Shown: positions 24,961 to 36,752, counted from the stretch's first letter. The stretch is DNA of 64,000 bases from Anaerolineae bacterium (GCA_021463195.1 JAJTXZ010000002.1:62001-126000); one strand, 5' to 3'. Notes: generated from the letters alone by a model not told the origin. Translations and numbers: made by a program.

Positions 24961-25018
24961 AGAGATTGGAGATTGGGGATTAGAGATTAGAGACTGGAGA
25001 TTCTCGCCTCCAATCTCT
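24961..25018. repeat. self-complementary quasi-repeat spacer 3 (after ilvN)
   Basis: GAGATTGG/GAGATTAG words; AGAGATTGGAG (24961-24971) pairs perfectly with CTCCAATCTCT (25008-25018). Starts two bases after the ilvN stop. Confidence 0.85.
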
Positions 25019-25128
25019 AACTTTGCTTTCGTTTGGCGGCGCCTTGAAAATAAAATTACACTCGCTTACAATCTGCACGGCTCTGCTCGTCGTTGAGCTA
25101 TCACAATTCATCAAGGAGTGTAAAAATT

Positions 25129-25467
25129 ATGGATCCGTTTATCGGCGAAATTCGTCTCGTTGGTTTTACTTTTGCCCCGCAAGGTTGGGCATTTTGCAAT
25201 GGACAGCTCATGTCCATCGCGCAAAACACCGCGCTCTTTTCGCTGCTCGGCACAACGTATGGCGGCGATGGGAAAACAACTTTTGCGTTACCCGATTTGC
25301 GTGGGCGCGCGGCAGTTGGCTTTGGACAGGGCAACGGACTGCAAAATTATCAGCCGGGCGAGACGTGGAGTGTCAACGGCGGCGCGGATCAGCGCAGTGG
25401 TTCGGTGAATATGCTCGGAATGAATTACATCATCGCATTGCAAGGGATTTTCCCGCCGCGAGATTGA
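25129..25467 (+). CDS. phage tail-collar domain protein (microcystin-dependent-protein-like)
   Basis: 112 residues from ATG 25129 with CAAGGAGTG upstream. MDPFIGEIRLVGFTFAPQGW, AFCNGQLMSIAQNTALFSLL, GTTYGGDGKTTFALPDLRGR are the standard Phage_Collar/MdpB beginning. Family members are usually 150-200 residues, so this copy is short at the C-terminus (ends IIALQGIFPPRD). Such proteins form tail-fibre-like trimers. It has no link to amino acid synthesis and sits between ilvN and ilvC, presumably by insertion. Confidence 0.85.
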   Translation: MDPFIGEIRLVGFTFAPQGWAFCNGQLMSIAQNTALFSLLGTTYGGDGKTTFALPDLRGRAAVGFGQGNGLQNYQPGETWSVNGGADQRSGSVNMLGMNYIIALQGIFPPRD

Positions 25468-26556
<1,089 letters not shown>

Positions 26557-26559
26557 AAC

Positions 26560-26613
26560 GAGACTGGAGACTGGAGACTAGAGATAAGTCTCCAGTCTCC
26601 AGTCTCCAATCTC
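26560..26613. repeat. self-complementary quasi-repeat spacer 4 (ilvC-leuA)
   Basis: GAGACTGGAGACTGGAGACT (26560-26579) and AGTCTCCAGTCTCCAGTCTC (26587-26606) form a perfect 20-bp stem with a 7-base loop. The whole ilvC-leuA gap is this element. It lacks a T run immediately after the stem; TTTT follows 8 nt on. Confidence 0.9.
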
Positions 26614-26617
26614 TTTT

Positions 26618-28240
26618 ATGTCAGATTACGTTCGCATTTTCGACACTACCCTCCGCGACGGAGAACAATCGCCCGGCGCGTCATTGACGAGCGCGGAAAA
26701 ATTGGAAATCGCGCGACAACTCGCCAAACTCGGCGTGGATATTATCGAGGCGGGATTTCCTGCCGCGTCGCCGGACGATTTGGAGGGCGTGAAACAAATC
26801 GCGCAAGAGGTCGGGAATCCTGTTGACTCGAACGCGCGCGTGCCAATCATCGCGGGGCTTGCGCGCGCGAACAAGAATGATATTGACAAAGCGTGGGAAG
26901 CGGTGAAACACGCGCGTCAGCCGCGCATCCACACCTTTCTCGCGACGAGCGATATTCATTTGAAATACAAATTGAAAATGTCGCGCGAAGAGGTTGTCGA
27001 GCGCGTGCGCGAGATGGTGAGCTATGCGAAAACGTTTTGCGATGACGTAGAATTTTCGCCCGAAGACGCGGGGCGCAGCGATCCCGAATATCTGCTTGAA
27101 GTTTTAGAAGTGGCGATTCGAGCGGGCGCGACGACGTTGAACATTCCCGATACCGTTGGTTACACGACGCCGCAAGAATTTGGCGCGCTGATTAAAGGAT
27201 TGATTGAAAATACACCGGGCGCGGAGCAAGTGGTTTGGAGCGTGCATTGTCACGACGATTTGGGACTCGCCACTGCGAACACGCTCGCGGGCGTGACGAA
27301 CGGCGCGCGCCAAGTCGAAGTGACGATGAACGGCATCGGCGAACGCGCGGGCAATACATCGCTCGAAGAAGTGGTGATGGCGATACACACGCGTCCCGCG
27401 CTGTTCGGCTTGCAGCACGGCATTGACACAACACAAATCGCGCGCGCATCGCGGATGGTTTCTAATTTCACAGGGATTCCGGTTCAGCCCAACAAAGCCA
27501 TCGTTGGCGCCAACGCGTTCGCGCACGAGGCGGGGATTCATCAAGACGGCATGTTGAAAAATAACATGACGTACGAAATTATGAAACCTGAAACGGTTGG
27601 CGTGAACGCCTCGCGTTTGGTGTTGGGCAAACATTCGGGACGGCACGCGCTCAAGGCGCGCTTTGACGAACTTGGTTACAACTTGTCCGACGACGAACTC
27701 GACCAGGCGTTCGCGCGTTTCAAAGAATTAGCGGACAAGAAAAAAGTCATCACCGACGCGGATTTGGAAGCGCTCGTTTCGGATGAAATCGCGTCATACA
27801 ACGAATTGTATTCGCTCGATGGAATGCAAGTTGTCTGCGGCACGATGGGGATGCCAACCGCGACAGTGCGCTTGCGAGACCCCGAAGGCAAATCGCACAC
27901 TGTCGCCGCGATTGGCACGGGACCCGTTGACGCGGTGTACAAAGCGATTGATGCGATTGTGAATTGTCCTATAACGCTGCTGGAATTCAACATTCACGCG
28001 GTCACGGAAGGGATTGACGCGCTCGGACAAGTGACGGTTCGCATTCAAGCCAAAGACGCGCAAACGCGGATGGACGCGCTGCGCGAAATCGCGCGCACGC
28101 GCACGTTCGGCGGTTACGGCGCGGACACGGATATCATCGTCGCGAGCGCGAAAGCGTATCTCGCCGCGCTGAATAAATTATTGATTGTGATGCAAGCGCG
28201 AGAGAATGCGATGAGCAGTGAAGTGGCGTTGATGGCGTGA
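26618..28240 (+). CDS. leuA: 2-isopropylmalate synthase
   Basis: 540 residues. [20 protein letters not shown] (HMG-CoA-lyase-like signature), [34 protein letters not shown] (metal His pair) and [15 protein letters not shown] (second signature) are intact. The C-terminal LeuA allosteric domain (about 395-520) has [20 protein letters not shown]. It condenses 2-oxoisovalerate and acetyl-CoA, the committed step to leucine, and is probably leucine-inhibited through that domain. Same strand as ilvC with only spacer 4 between. Confidence 0.96.
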   Translation: MSDYVRIFDTTLRDGEQSPGASLTSAEKLEIARQLAKLGVDIIEAGFPAASPDDLEGVKQIAQEVGNPVDSNARVPIIAGLARANKNDIDKAWEAVKHARQPRIHTFLATSDIHLKYKLKMSREEVVERVREMVSYAKTFCDDVEFSPEDAGRSDPEYLLEVLEVAIRAGATTLNIPDTVGYTTPQEFGALIKGLIENTPGAEQVVWSVHCHDDLGLATANTLAGVTNGARQVEVTMNGIGERAGNTSLEEVVMAIHTRPALFGLQHGIDTTQIARASRMVSNFTGIPVQPNKAIVGANAFAHEAGIHQDGMLKNNMTYEIMKPETVGVNASRLVLGKHSGRHALKARFDELGYNLSDDELDQAFARFKELADKKKVITDADLEALVSDEIASYNELYSLDGMQVVCGTMGMPTATVRLRDPEGKSHTVAAIGTGPVDAVYKAIDAIVNCPITLLEFNIHAVTEGIDALGQVTVRIQAKDAQTRMDALREIARTRTFGGYGADTDIIVASAKAYLAALNKLLIVMQARENAMSSEVALMA

Positions 28241-28248
28241 GGAACTTT

Positions 28249-28740
28249 CTATTCGCCAGCGCGGCGGAGGGCATCGCGAAGCATTGACTCGCTCATGCGA
28301 AAACCTTTATTGCGTATCGTTGCGAGGAGTGGGGATATTGCAGTAACAAGACCTTTTTGCTTGGCCGCCAGAAGAATGCCAATGGTACCGATTATCTCAA
28401 GATTATTCTCTTTTGCGACATCACGCGCGGCACGGTCGTCGAGAATTATGCGCGAGAGGGGACTATTTAGCCCAAGGGAGATAGCTTCCAGCTCGCCTTG
28501 TCCAAGTTCAGTATAGCGACGCAAGTGTTGTGCAATCGAAATTTGCTCAATGCTGACCCAATCCATTGCCTCAAGACGCGGTATTTTCAGCCCCAATTTT
28601 TCCCCTGACCGCAACTCTGTTAGAACGCCTTGAGGCACATGCACTCGACTATACAAATCTCGCAGCAAATTTATTTGTTCGATTTGGTGCAGATAGAATA
28701 AGGGTGATGTATTCGAAATGACAAAATCATCTTGAGGCAT
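28249..28740 (-). CDS. PIN-domain toxin-like protein (DUF3368/VapC-like)
   Basis: 163 residues from ATG 28740, which overlaps the stop of the upstream partner by 14 bp. PIN features: N-terminal FVISNTSPLFYLHQI (first acidic position is Asn instead of Asp), GQGELEAISLGL (Glu) and IILDDRAARDVAKENNLEII (Asp). It is a putative Mg-dependent ribonuclease toxin; the Asn in the first motif could weaken catalysis. It lies on the minus strand between leuA and leuC, 9 bp from the leuA stop. Confidence 0.8.
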   Translation of the reverse strand: MPQDDFVISNTSPLFYLHQIEQINLLRDLYSRVHVPQGVLTELRSGEKLGLKIPRLEAMDWVSIEQISIAQHLRRYTELGQGELEAISLGLNSPLSRIILDDRAARDVAKENNLEIIGTIGILLAAKQKGLVTAISPLLATIRNKGFRMSESMLRDALRRAGE

Positions 28741-28981
28741 TAATAAAGTCCTGTTCGAGTTCTTCAGGGGTGAGGTCAAAGACAGGAACACCGTAATCGC
28801 CGACGCGCTTTAAAAAGAGGACGCGTGGAATGCCCGCTAATTCTGCTGCCCGTCCAGAAGAAATACGTCCTAACTCGAACAGCTTGGCGGCGGCTGCCAT
28901 CCGAAACTCGGATTCAAATTCGCGCGTTGACAGATGAAGTGAAGTTGCAAGCTCTTCAGGATAATCTATTGTGATTGTCAT
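28727..28981 (-). CDS. UPF0175 family protein, antitoxin-like
   Basis: 84 residues from ATG 28981. It reads TITIDYPEELATSLHLSTRE, FRMAAAAKLFELGRISSGRA and AELAGIPRVLFLKRVGDYGV, the UPF0175 pattern with a predicted helix-turn-helix (SSGRAAELAGI). UPF0175 genes are frequent partners of DUF3368 PIN genes. First gene of this two-gene module, antisense to the ilv-leu genes. Confidence 0.8.
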   Translation of the reverse strand: MTITIDYPEELATSLHLSTREFESEFRMAAAAKLFELGRISSGRAAELAGIPRVLFLKRVGDYGVPVFDLTPEELEQDFINASR

Positions 28982-29027
28982 CTTTCTGCTCCTACAAAGA
29001 GTGTAAGACAAATCAAGAGAATCGTCA

Positions 29028-30440
<1,413 letters not shown>

Positions 30441-30471
30441 AGGGCAGTGATACGGTGCAAGGAGGCGAACA

Positions 30472-30813
30472 ATGGAAACGTGCGTTAATTGCGGACAAAT
30501 GACAAAAGGCAAGACATTCAAACTCAGCCGTTATATGCGTTACCCCTTGGGCGTTGTCTCAATTGTGCGAACGAAAGAAGGTTACGTTCCTTTATGTGAT
30601 AAATGTAATAACTACTTTGAGATGGCAAATGTATTTCGATCTGGTGGATTTGTTTTATTCGTCGCCTCGGTTTTCGTCGGTGGACAGATAGCCTTTTCGA
30701 TCAATGTAGTGCTGGGACTAATTGTCGGTCTCATTTTGGCAATTGTTGGATTACTTACGGTTGCTCGTGGTAGACGCAGATTTTCGCAATTGGAGAGAAA
30801 AGTCGGCTTCTAA
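30472..30813 (+). CDS. small zinc-ribbon membrane protein, unknown function
   Basis: 113 residues. METCVNCGQMTKGK and VPLCDKCNNYF form a C-x2-C...C-x2-C ribbon (residues 4-7 and 44-47). Two hydrophobic helices follow (about 57-75 and 79-98), then a basic tail. GGAGGCGAACA precedes the ATG. Base composition is more AT-rich than its neighbours, suggesting recent arrival between leuC and leuD. Confidence 0.65.
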   Translation: METCVNCGQMTKGKTFKLSRYMRYPLGVVSIVRTKEGYVPLCDKCNNYFEMANVFRSGGFVLFVASVFVGGQIAFSINVVLGLIVGLILAIVGLLTVARGRRRFSQLERKVGF

Positions 30814-30926
30814 CAGGAATAGCAGAGTTTGAGTATTACGGAAAATAAATTTGCATCAACTAGAATATGAAACTCGTATTGGCCCACCAATGCGAAATAA
30901 TCTATGAAATAAGCAATACGAACGAG

Positions 30927-31517
30927 ATGGAACCCATCAAATCATTCAAAGGCAAAACAATTCACCTCCCCAACACCGACGTTGACACCGACCAAATCAT
31001 TCCCGCGCGTTATTTGAAAGTGACGGATAAAAAGGGTTTGGGCGACGTTGTGTTTTACGATTGGCGGTATGACGCGGCCGGCAATCCGAATCCCGAATTT
31101 TTGTTGAACAAACCGCACGCGGCGGGCGCGACGATTCTTGTCGCGGGACACAATTTCGGCTGCGGCAGTTCGCGCGAACATGCGCCGTGGGCGTTACAGG
31201 GCTTTGGTTTTCAAGCCATCGTCAGCACGCAATTCGCCGATATTTTTCGCAACAATTCTTTGAAAAATGGTTTGCTGCCCATCGTCGTTGATAAAGCCAC
31301 GCACGAGCAACTGCTTGACCTCGCCGTCGAAGACCCCGATTTGCAACTTGAAGTGGATCTCGAAACGCAAACGCTCACGCTGCCCGACGGACGCCGCGTC
31401 GAATTTCCGATTGATTCATTCAGCAAAGAATGTTTGTTGAATGGCGTGGATGAGTTGGGGTATTTGATGCGGCAGAGAGATGTGATTGAGGAATACGAAA
31501 GAGCGAATGGGAAATGA
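30927..31517 (+). CDS. leuD: 3-isopropylmalate dehydratase, small subunit
   Basis: 196 residues from ATG 30927; a 20-codon upstream extension is in frame but not part of the family. IHLPNTDVDTDQIIPARYLK, ILVAGHNFGCGSSREHAPWA (swivel-domain signature) and SFSKECLLNGVDELGYLM are diagnostic. Partner of LeuC. The unrelated membrane-protein gene and about 110 bp separate it from leuC, unlike the usual direct leuC-leuD pairing. Confidence 0.95.
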   Translation: MEPIKSFKGKTIHLPNTDVDTDQIIPARYLKVTDKKGLGDVVFYDWRYDAAGNPNPEFLLNKPHAAGATILVAGHNFGCGSSREHAPWALQGFGFQAIVSTQFADIFRNNSLKNGLLPIVVDKATHEQLLDLAVEDPDLQLEVDLETQTLTLPDGRRVEFPIDSFSKECLLNGVDELGYLMRQRDVIEEYERANGK

Positions 31518-31581
31518 GACGGCAGACGGCGGACAGCGGACGGCAATGTATTGTCGTCTGTCGTCCGTCGTCCATCGTCAG
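31518..31581. repeat. self-complementary quasi-repeat spacer 5 (leuD-cimA)
   Basis: GACGGCAGACGGCGGACAGC on the left and TCGTCTGTCGTCCGTCGTCC on the right: repeats of a (G)ACGGC/GTCGTC word pair, folding on themselves with several G-U pairs. It fills the gap from the leuD stop to the cimA start. Confidence 0.8.
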
Positions 31582-31586
31582 TTTTT

Positions 31587-33155
31587 ATGCAAATCCAAAT
31601 CTACGACACGACTCTCCGCGACGGCACGCAGCGCGAAGGATTGTCATTAACCGCAAACGATAAATTACATATCGCGCAGCTGCTCGATGAACTCGGCGTC
31701 GCGTATATCGAAGGCGGTTGGCCCGGCTCGAATCCGAAAGACGTCGAATTTTTTCAACGCGCGAAATCCTTAAGGTTAAAAAATGCGCGCATCGCCGCGT
31801 TCGGTTCAACGATGCGCGTCGGCGGCAATCCTGAAGACGACGTGAACATTCGCGCGTTGATTGACGCGGAAACGCCCGTCTGTACGGTAGTGGGTAAAAC
31901 GTGGACGCTGCATGTTGAAGAGGTGTTGCGAACATCGCACATGGAAAATTTGAGAATCATTCGCGAATCGTTGGCGTACTTGAAATCGCGCGGGCGCGAA
32001 GTGATTTATGACGCGGAACATTTCTTTGACGGCTTTCGCGCGAATTCCGAATACGCGTTGGCGACATTGAACGCGGCGTTGGAGGGCGGCGCGGATTCGA
32101 TTACGTTGTGCGATACGAACGGCGGCAGTTTGCCTTGGCAGATTCAAGACGCGGTAAATCAAGTGCGCGCGAAATTTCCGAACGCGGTGATTGGAATTCA
32201 CACTCATAATGACGGTGAACTCGCGGTGGCAAATTCGCTCGCGGCAATTCAAGTTGGCGCGTCGCAAGTGCAAGGTACAATCAACGGCTATGGCGAACGC
32301 TGCGGCAACGCGAATTTGATCGCCATCATCGCGGATTTGGAAATCAAGATGGGGTATCAGTGTTTGCCCGAAGGAAACATGGAGAAACTGACGACGATTG
32401 CGCGCAGCGTCGCCGAAATCGCCAACATTGCGCCGGATGATTTTGCCGCGTATGTGGGGCGCAACGCGTTCGCGCACAAGGGCGGCATTCACGTCGCCGC
32501 GCAGCGCCGCAATCCGATGGCGTATCAGCACATTGACCCCGAATGGGTGGGCAACGCCACGCACGTCGTCGTTTCAGAATTGTCGGGGCGCGGCAATTTG
32601 TTGAGCAAAGCGGACGAGTTGAATTTGAAATTGGACGAACAAGATGCGCGCGTGTCGCGTGTCTTGCAACAAATCAAAGATAAAGAGGCGGCGGGTTATC
32701 ATTTTGAAGGCGCGGACGCGTCGGTGGAATTGTTACTGTTGCGCGCGGATGAAAATTACACCCCCCCCTTTGAATTGATTGATTACATGACTGTCGTCGA
32801 GCATCGGCAGGGGCGCGGCATGGTGGCGGAGGCGAGCGTCAAATTGCGCGTGAACGGCGAAATCGTTCACACGGCGGCGGAGGGCAACGGTCCCGTGAAC
32901 GCGATGGACATTGCGACGCGCAAAGCATTGGCGCAAAAATTTCCCGCGCTCGAAAATTTTTCGCTCGTGGATTACAAAGTCCGGATTCTCGACGGACATG
33001 CCGCGACGGGCGCGACGACGCGCGTTTTAATTGAAACGGCGAATCACAAACGACGCTGGAGTACGGTAGGCGCGTCAACGAATATCATTGACGCGAGTTG
33101 GTTGGCGCTGCAAGACGCGATTGAATATGGGATTACGGCGGCGAGTCGGGACTAG
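31587..33155 (+). CDS. cimA: citramalate synthase
   Basis: 522 residues from ATG 31587. MQIQIYDTTLRDGTQREGLS and YIEGGWPGSNPKDVEFFQRA mark the CimA branch of the isopropylmalate synthase family (LeuA has QSPG at this position). It also has GIHTHNDGELAVANSLAAIQ and NAFAHKGGIHVAA, and ends with a LeuA-type dimer domain. It joins pyruvate and acetyl-CoA to citramalate, giving 2-oxobutyrate for isoleucine without threonine when LeuC, LeuD and LeuB act on it. Its place between leuD and leuB fits this. Confidence 0.94.
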   Translation: MQIQIYDTTLRDGTQREGLSLTANDKLHIAQLLDELGVAYIEGGWPGSNPKDVEFFQRAKSLRLKNARIAAFGSTMRVGGNPEDDVNIRALIDAETPVCTVVGKTWTLHVEEVLRTSHMENLRIIRESLAYLKSRGREVIYDAEHFFDGFRANSEYALATLNAALEGGADSITLCDTNGGSLPWQIQDAVNQVRAKFPNAVIGIHTHNDGELAVANSLAAIQVGASQVQGTINGYGERCGNANLIAIIADLEIKMGYQCLPEGNMEKLTTIARSVAEIANIAPDDFAAYVGRNAFAHKGGIHVAAQRRNPMAYQHIDPEWVGNATHVVVSELSGRGNLLSKADELNLKLDEQDARVSRVLQQIKDKEAAGYHFEGADASVELLLLRADENYTPPFELIDYMTVVEHRQGRGMVAEASVKLRVNGEIVHTAAEGNGPVNAMDIATRKALAQKFPALENFSLVDYKVRILDGHAATGATTRVLIETANHKRRWSTVGASTNIIDASWLALQDAIEYGITAASRD

Positions 33156-33156
33156 A

Positions 33157-33221
33157 GACTGGAGACTAGAGACTGGAGACTAGAGACTCTTTTGTAATCT
33201 CCAGTCTCCAGTCTCCAATCT
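33157..33221. repeat. self-complementary quasi-repeat spacer 6 (after cimA)
   Basis: GGAGACTAGAGACTGGAGAC repeats face TCTCCAGTCTCCAGTCTCC; the same word family as spacer 4. It leads straight into the leuB remnant at 33224. Confidence 0.85.
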
Positions 33222-33223
33222 TT

Positions 33224-33286
33224 ACTCTCCCCGGCGACGGCATCGGACCCGGTGTGACGCACGAAGCGGTGCGCGATGTTGCATAG
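33224..33286 (+). pseudogene. 5' remnant of leuB
   Basis: In one frame this reads [20 protein letters not shown]-stop. Positions 33227-33275 match the intact leuB 5' end (34729-34777) at 45 of 49 bases, including the whole LPGDGIGP nucleotide-binding beginning. It lacks a start codon and stops after 20 codons. It sits right after spacer 6, where leuB would be expected, and the MFS gene then separates it from the intact leuB. Confidence 0.85.
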
Positions 33287-33316
33287 TGAACGCTCTCTAA
33301 CGCGGCGAGAAATGAA

Positions 33317-34585
33317 TTGAAAAAATCGTTTAACTTGGCGGGTTTGCCATTTCATTACGCGTATGTTATCGCGGCGGTGACGTTTTTCGCGCTGCTGGCG
33401 TCGGCGGGAGTACGCAACGCGCCGGCGGTGATTATTAAACCGCTCGAAGCGGAATTCGGCTGGAGTCGTTCCGCGATTTCATTGGCGATTGCGGTCAGCT
33501 TGCTTTGGTTCGGCGTGGGCGCGCCGTTGGGTGGAACACTCGTCGAAAAATTTGGACCCAAGCGCGTTTTTCTTGGCGCGCTTTTCACCATTCAAATTGG
33601 TTTGTGGGGAATGCTTGCGTTCACCACAATGTTCGGCTTGTATTTCTTTTGGGGCGTTGTCGTCGGCATCGGCACGGGCGCGGCGACGAATGTATTGGGC
33701 GCGACGATTGCGATTCGGTGGTTCGAAAAATACCGCAGTCTTGCCGTCGGATTTTTTGGCGCGGCGACGGCGGCGGGGCAGTTGCTTTTTTTGCCCACGC
33801 TCATTTCTATCAACGCGAGCGACGGCTGGCGCATGGTAATTGAAGTATTGGCGCTCGCGATTTTGATAACGATGCCGCTGGTGTTTTTGCTTTTGCGCGA
33901 TACGCCGCAAGAGATAGGTTTGCGCGCGGTGGGCGCGGCAGCCGTTCCGCATGAAACGGCAAACGCGCGTTTGGGAAAATCACTGCCGATGCGCATGGCG
34001 CTGCGCTCGCGCGATTTTTGGCTGCTCGCCGCGAGTTTTTTTATTTGCGGATACACAACGAACGGTTTGATTGGCACACATCTCTTGCCGCACGCGGTAG
34101 AACATGGTTTTACGGATACGGTGGCGGCGAGCGCGTTGAGTTTGATGGGCGCGATGAATATCATCGGCACGCTCGCGTCGGGTTGGTTGAGTGACCGCTA
34201 CGATAATCGTATCTTGCTGGTATTTTATTACAGCAGCCGCGCGGCGACGTTATTATTCTTGCCCTTTATTGGCGATTCGCTCGGACTGTTTGGTTTTACG
34301 TTGCTGTATGGACTCGATTGGGTTGCCACTGTGCCGCCCACGGTGAATCTCACTTTGCAAGCGTTCGGCGAAGCGTCAGTCGGCAAAGTATATGGCTGGA
34401 TTTTCTTTACGCACATGGTCGGCGCGGCGACGGCGGCGTATCTCGGCGGCGTGGTGCGCGATACGTTTGGCGATTATACCTTTGCGTTTTTCTCTGCCGC
34501 CGCGTTGGGCTTTATCGCGGCGGGATTTTCGTTGGGCGTGAAACGCAGACAGCCGCGCGCGCTTGCGGGCGCGATGGGAGAATAG
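33317..34585 (+). CDS. MFS transporter (OFA/monocarboxylate-type)
   Basis: 422 residues, 12 predicted membrane helices. Start is TTG 33317; the nearby ATG at 33312 is out of frame and stops at once. Features: [40 protein letters not shown], the loop [19 protein letters not shown] (MFS motif A region) and [18 protein letters not shown] in the second half. This resembles oxalate/formate or monocarboxylate carriers. A keto-acid or other carboxylate substrate is a guess. It interrupts the cimA-leuB junction. Confidence 0.85.
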   Translation: MKKSFNLAGLPFHYAYVIAAVTFFALLASAGVRNAPAVIIKPLEAEFGWSRSAISLAIAVSLLWFGVGAPLGGTLVEKFGPKRVFLGALFTIQIGLWGMLAFTTMFGLYFFWGVVVGIGTGAATNVLGATIAIRWFEKYRSLAVGFFGAATAAGQLLFLPTLISINASDGWRMVIEVLALAILITMPLVFLLLRDTPQEIGLRAVGAAAVPHETANARLGKSLPMRMALRSRDFWLLAASFFICGYTTNGLIGTHLLPHAVEHGFTDTVAASALSLMGAMNIIGTLASGWLSDRYDNRILLVFYYSSRAATLLFLPFIGDSLGLFGFTLLYGLDWVATVPPTVNLTLQAFGEASVGKVYGWIFFTHMVGAATAAYLGGVVRDTFGDYTFAFFSAAALGFIAAGFSLGVKRRQPRALAGAMGE

Positions 34586-34591
34586 GGCAAA

Positions 34592-34706
34592 GTTCAAAGT
34601 TTCAAGTTCAAAGTTTCAAGTTCAAAGTTTCAAGTCAAAATCGCGTATCGCAAATCGTCACTATCGCACTATCGCACGATTGCACTATCGCACTGAATCG
34701 CAAATC
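34592..34706. repeat. quasi-repeat spacer 7 (MFS-leuB)
   Basis: Three tandem copies of the 14-nt unit TTCAAAGTTTCAAG are followed by several copies of the 7-9-nt word GCACTATC / GCACGATT. The last word is shared with spacer 8. It is more direct-repeat than hairpin in this case. Confidence 0.85.
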
Positions 34707-34710
34707 AAAA

Positions 34711-35784
34711 ATGAATTCCCATATCGTAATTCTCCCCGGCGACGGCATCGGTCCTGACGTGACGCACGAAGCGGTGCGCGTGTTGAAAAGCATCGCGGAA
34801 AAATTCGGACATCAATTTAGTTTTGAACAACAACTCATCGGCGGAATCGCGATTGATGAAACGGGCAGCGCGCTTCCGGATGAAACATTGCGCGCGTGTT
34901 TGAACGCGGACGCGGTGTTGTTGGGCGCGGTGGGCGGACCGAAATGGGATGACCCAAAAGCAAAGACACGTCCCGAAGATGGCTTGCTTGCGATTCGCAA
35001 AGGATTGGGATTGTTTGCGAATTTGCGTCCGGTGAGACCACATCCCGCGCTCGCGTTCGCGTCGCCATTGCGCGAAGAAAAAATTCGCGGCGTGGATTTT
35101 ATTGTCGTGCGCGAATTGACGGGCGGCTTGTATTTTGGCAAACCGAAAGAACGTCGCCAAGAAAATGGACGCGTCAGCGCGGTGGATACGCTCGAATATC
35201 ACGATTACGAAATTCGCCGTATCGTGGATTTGGGTTTCAAACTTGCGAGCGCGCGCAAGAAAAAATTGGCGAGCGTTGATAAAGCAAATGTTCTTGCGTC
35301 GTCGCGTTTGTGGCGCGAAATCGCGAGCGAGATGCACGCGGATTATTCCGATGTGAAATTGGACCACGTTCTCGTTGACACCGCCGCGATGCGCCTCGTC
35401 ACCGCGCCCGCGTCGTTCGATGTCATCGTCACCGAAAATACGTTCGGCGATATTCTCACCGATGAAGCGGCGGTGTTGGTGGGTTCGATGGGTTTGCTTC
35501 CGTCTGCCTCATTAGGCGAAGGGACAAAAGGATTGTACGAACCGATTCACGGTTCCGCGCCCGACATTGCGGGCAAAGGAATCGCGAATCCACTCGGCTC
35601 GATTTTGAGCGTGGCGATGTTGTTGCGTCATTCGTTGAAATTAGAAAACGAAGCGAATGCGATTGAACGCGCGGTGGATGAAATGCTGCACGACGGCTGC
35701 CGCAGCGCGGACATTGCGCGCGAGGGCGAGAGAGTGTTGGGGACGGGCGAGATGACGGAGGAAGTGATAAAGAGAGTGCGATAG
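34711..35784 (+). CDS. leuB: 3-isopropylmalate dehydrogenase
   Basis: 357 residues from ATG 34711; the frame is open upstream but [20 protein letters not shown] is the true family start. [71 protein letters not shown] and [20 protein letters not shown] carry substrate, metal and NAD residues. It oxidises isopropylmalate (and methylmalate for the CimA route). A second, degraded copy of its 5' end lies 1.4 kb upstream. Confidence 0.96.
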   Translation: MNSHIVILPGDGIGPDVTHEAVRVLKSIAEKFGHQFSFEQQLIGGIAIDETGSALPDETLRACLNADAVLLGAVGGPKWDDPKAKTRPEDGLLAIRKGLGLFANLRPVRPHPALAFASPLREEKIRGVDFIVVRELTGGLYFGKPKERRQENGRVSAVDTLEYHDYEIRRIVDLGFKLASARKKKLASVDKANVLASSRLWREIASEMHADYSDVKLDHVLVDTAAMRLVTAPASFDVIVTENTFGDILTDEAAVLVGSMGLLPSASLGEGTKGLYEPIHGSAPDIAGKGIANPLGSILSVAMLLRHSLKLENEANAIERAVDEMLHDGCRSADIAREGERVLGTGEMTEEVIKRVR

Positions 35785-35785
35785 T

Positions 35786-35884
35786 GGTGTAGTGCGATAG
35801 TGCGATAGTTGAAACCAAACGGTTTCGCACTATTGCACTATCTCACGATTGCACTATTGCGCTATCTCACGATTGCACTATTGC
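35786..35884. repeat. self-complementary quasi-repeat spacer 8 (leuB-pheA)
   Basis: Left arm TAGTGCGATAGTGCGATAGT, right arm many copies of GCACTATTGCACTATCTCAC-type words. The final copy runs into the ATG of pheA (TTGCACTATG). Confidence 0.85.
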
Positions 35885-35887
35885 ACT

Positions 35888-36700
35888 ATGCGTATAGCAT
35901 TCCAAGGCGAGCCGGGCGCATATTCGGAAGCGGCGGCGATTGAACATTTTGGCGCGGAGATTGAAACGTTGCCGTGTGAATCGTTCGACGCGTTGTTTGC
36001 CGCCGTCGCGTCGCAACACGCCGATTTCGGAATGGCGCCGATTGAAAATTCGCTCGCGGGCAGCATTCATCAAAATTACGATTTGCTCGCGCGGCATGAA
36101 TTGCATATTGTCGGCGAACATGTCTTGCGCGTCGAACATTGTTTGATTGGCGCGCCCGAGACGACGCTGAACGACATTCGACTGGTTATTTCGCATCCGC
36201 AGGCGTTGGCGCAGTGTGACCAATTCATTCGCGCGCACGGCTGGAAACGCGAGGTCGTGTACGACACAGCGGGTTCGGTGAAAATGCTGCGCGCGTCGGG
36301 CGCGCGCGATACAGCGGCGATTGCGTCGGCGCGCGCGGCGCAAGTGTATGCGATGCAAATTTTGCAGCGCAATGTCGAAGACAATCCGCAAAACTATACG
36401 CGTTTTTTGGCGTTGGCGCGCGGACCCGTCGAACCGACGCCGCCGTGCAAGACTTCGATTGCGTTCACGCTGCGGAATGCGCCGGGCGCGTTATTCAAAG
36501 CGTTGAGCGTCTTTGCGCTGCGCGACATTGATTTGACCAAAGTCGAATCGCGGCCGCTGCCGGGAACGCCGTGGGATTACATCTTTTATGTGGATTTTGC
36601 GTCAAGCGCGCATGTGGAACGCGGCAAGCGCGCGCTCGACAATCTGTCGGAAATTACGACGACGCTGCGCGTATTCGGCTCGTATCCGCGCGCGAAATAA
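35888..36700 (+). CDS. pheA: prephenate dehydratase
   Basis: 270 residues from ATG 35888, the monofunctional PheA size. The dehydratase domain starts MRIAFQGEPGAYSEAAAIEH; GMAPIENSLAGSIHQNYDLL and the catalytic TRF in NYTRFLALA follow. The C-terminal ACT domain is TSIAFTLRNAPGALFKALSV followed by the Phe-binding segment DLTKVESRPLPGTPWDYIFY. It makes phenylpyruvate and is expected to be feedback-inhibited by phenylalanine. Placed between leuB and ilvE, the aminotransferase that could also act on phenylpyruvate. Confidence 0.95.
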   Translation: MRIAFQGEPGAYSEAAAIEHFGAEIETLPCESFDALFAAVASQHADFGMAPIENSLAGSIHQNYDLLARHELHIVGEHVLRVEHCLIGAPETTLNDIRLVISHPQALAQCDQFIRAHGWKREVVYDTAGSVKMLRASGARDTAAIASARAAQVYAMQILQRNVEDNPQNYTRFLALARGPVEPTPPCKTSIAFTLRNAPGALFKALSVFALRDIDLTKVESRPLPGTPWDYIFYVDFASSAHVERGKRALDNLSEITTTLRVFGSYPRAK

Positions 36701-36707
36701 TTTCTAC

Positions 36708-36752
36708 TTTATGATTTTTGATTTATGATTTCCTGAAATCAAAAATCATAAA
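36708..36752. repeat. self-complementary quasi-repeat spacer 9 (pheA-ilvE)
   Basis: TTTATGATTTTTGATTT (36708-36724) pairs perfectly with AAATCAAAAATCATAAA (36736-36752): 17 bp, 11-base loop. Same word family as spacer 1. Confidence 0.9.

Noticed and set aside
25093-25467. A longer tail-collar protein starting at 25093
   Set aside because: ATG 25129 has a proper ribosome site and begins at the family's conserved MDPFIGEIR; the upstream codons show no similarity.
34318-34710. In-frame extension upstream of leuB as part of the protein
   Set aside because: It overlaps the MFS gene and the repeat spacer, and the family start is at [12 protein letters not shown].
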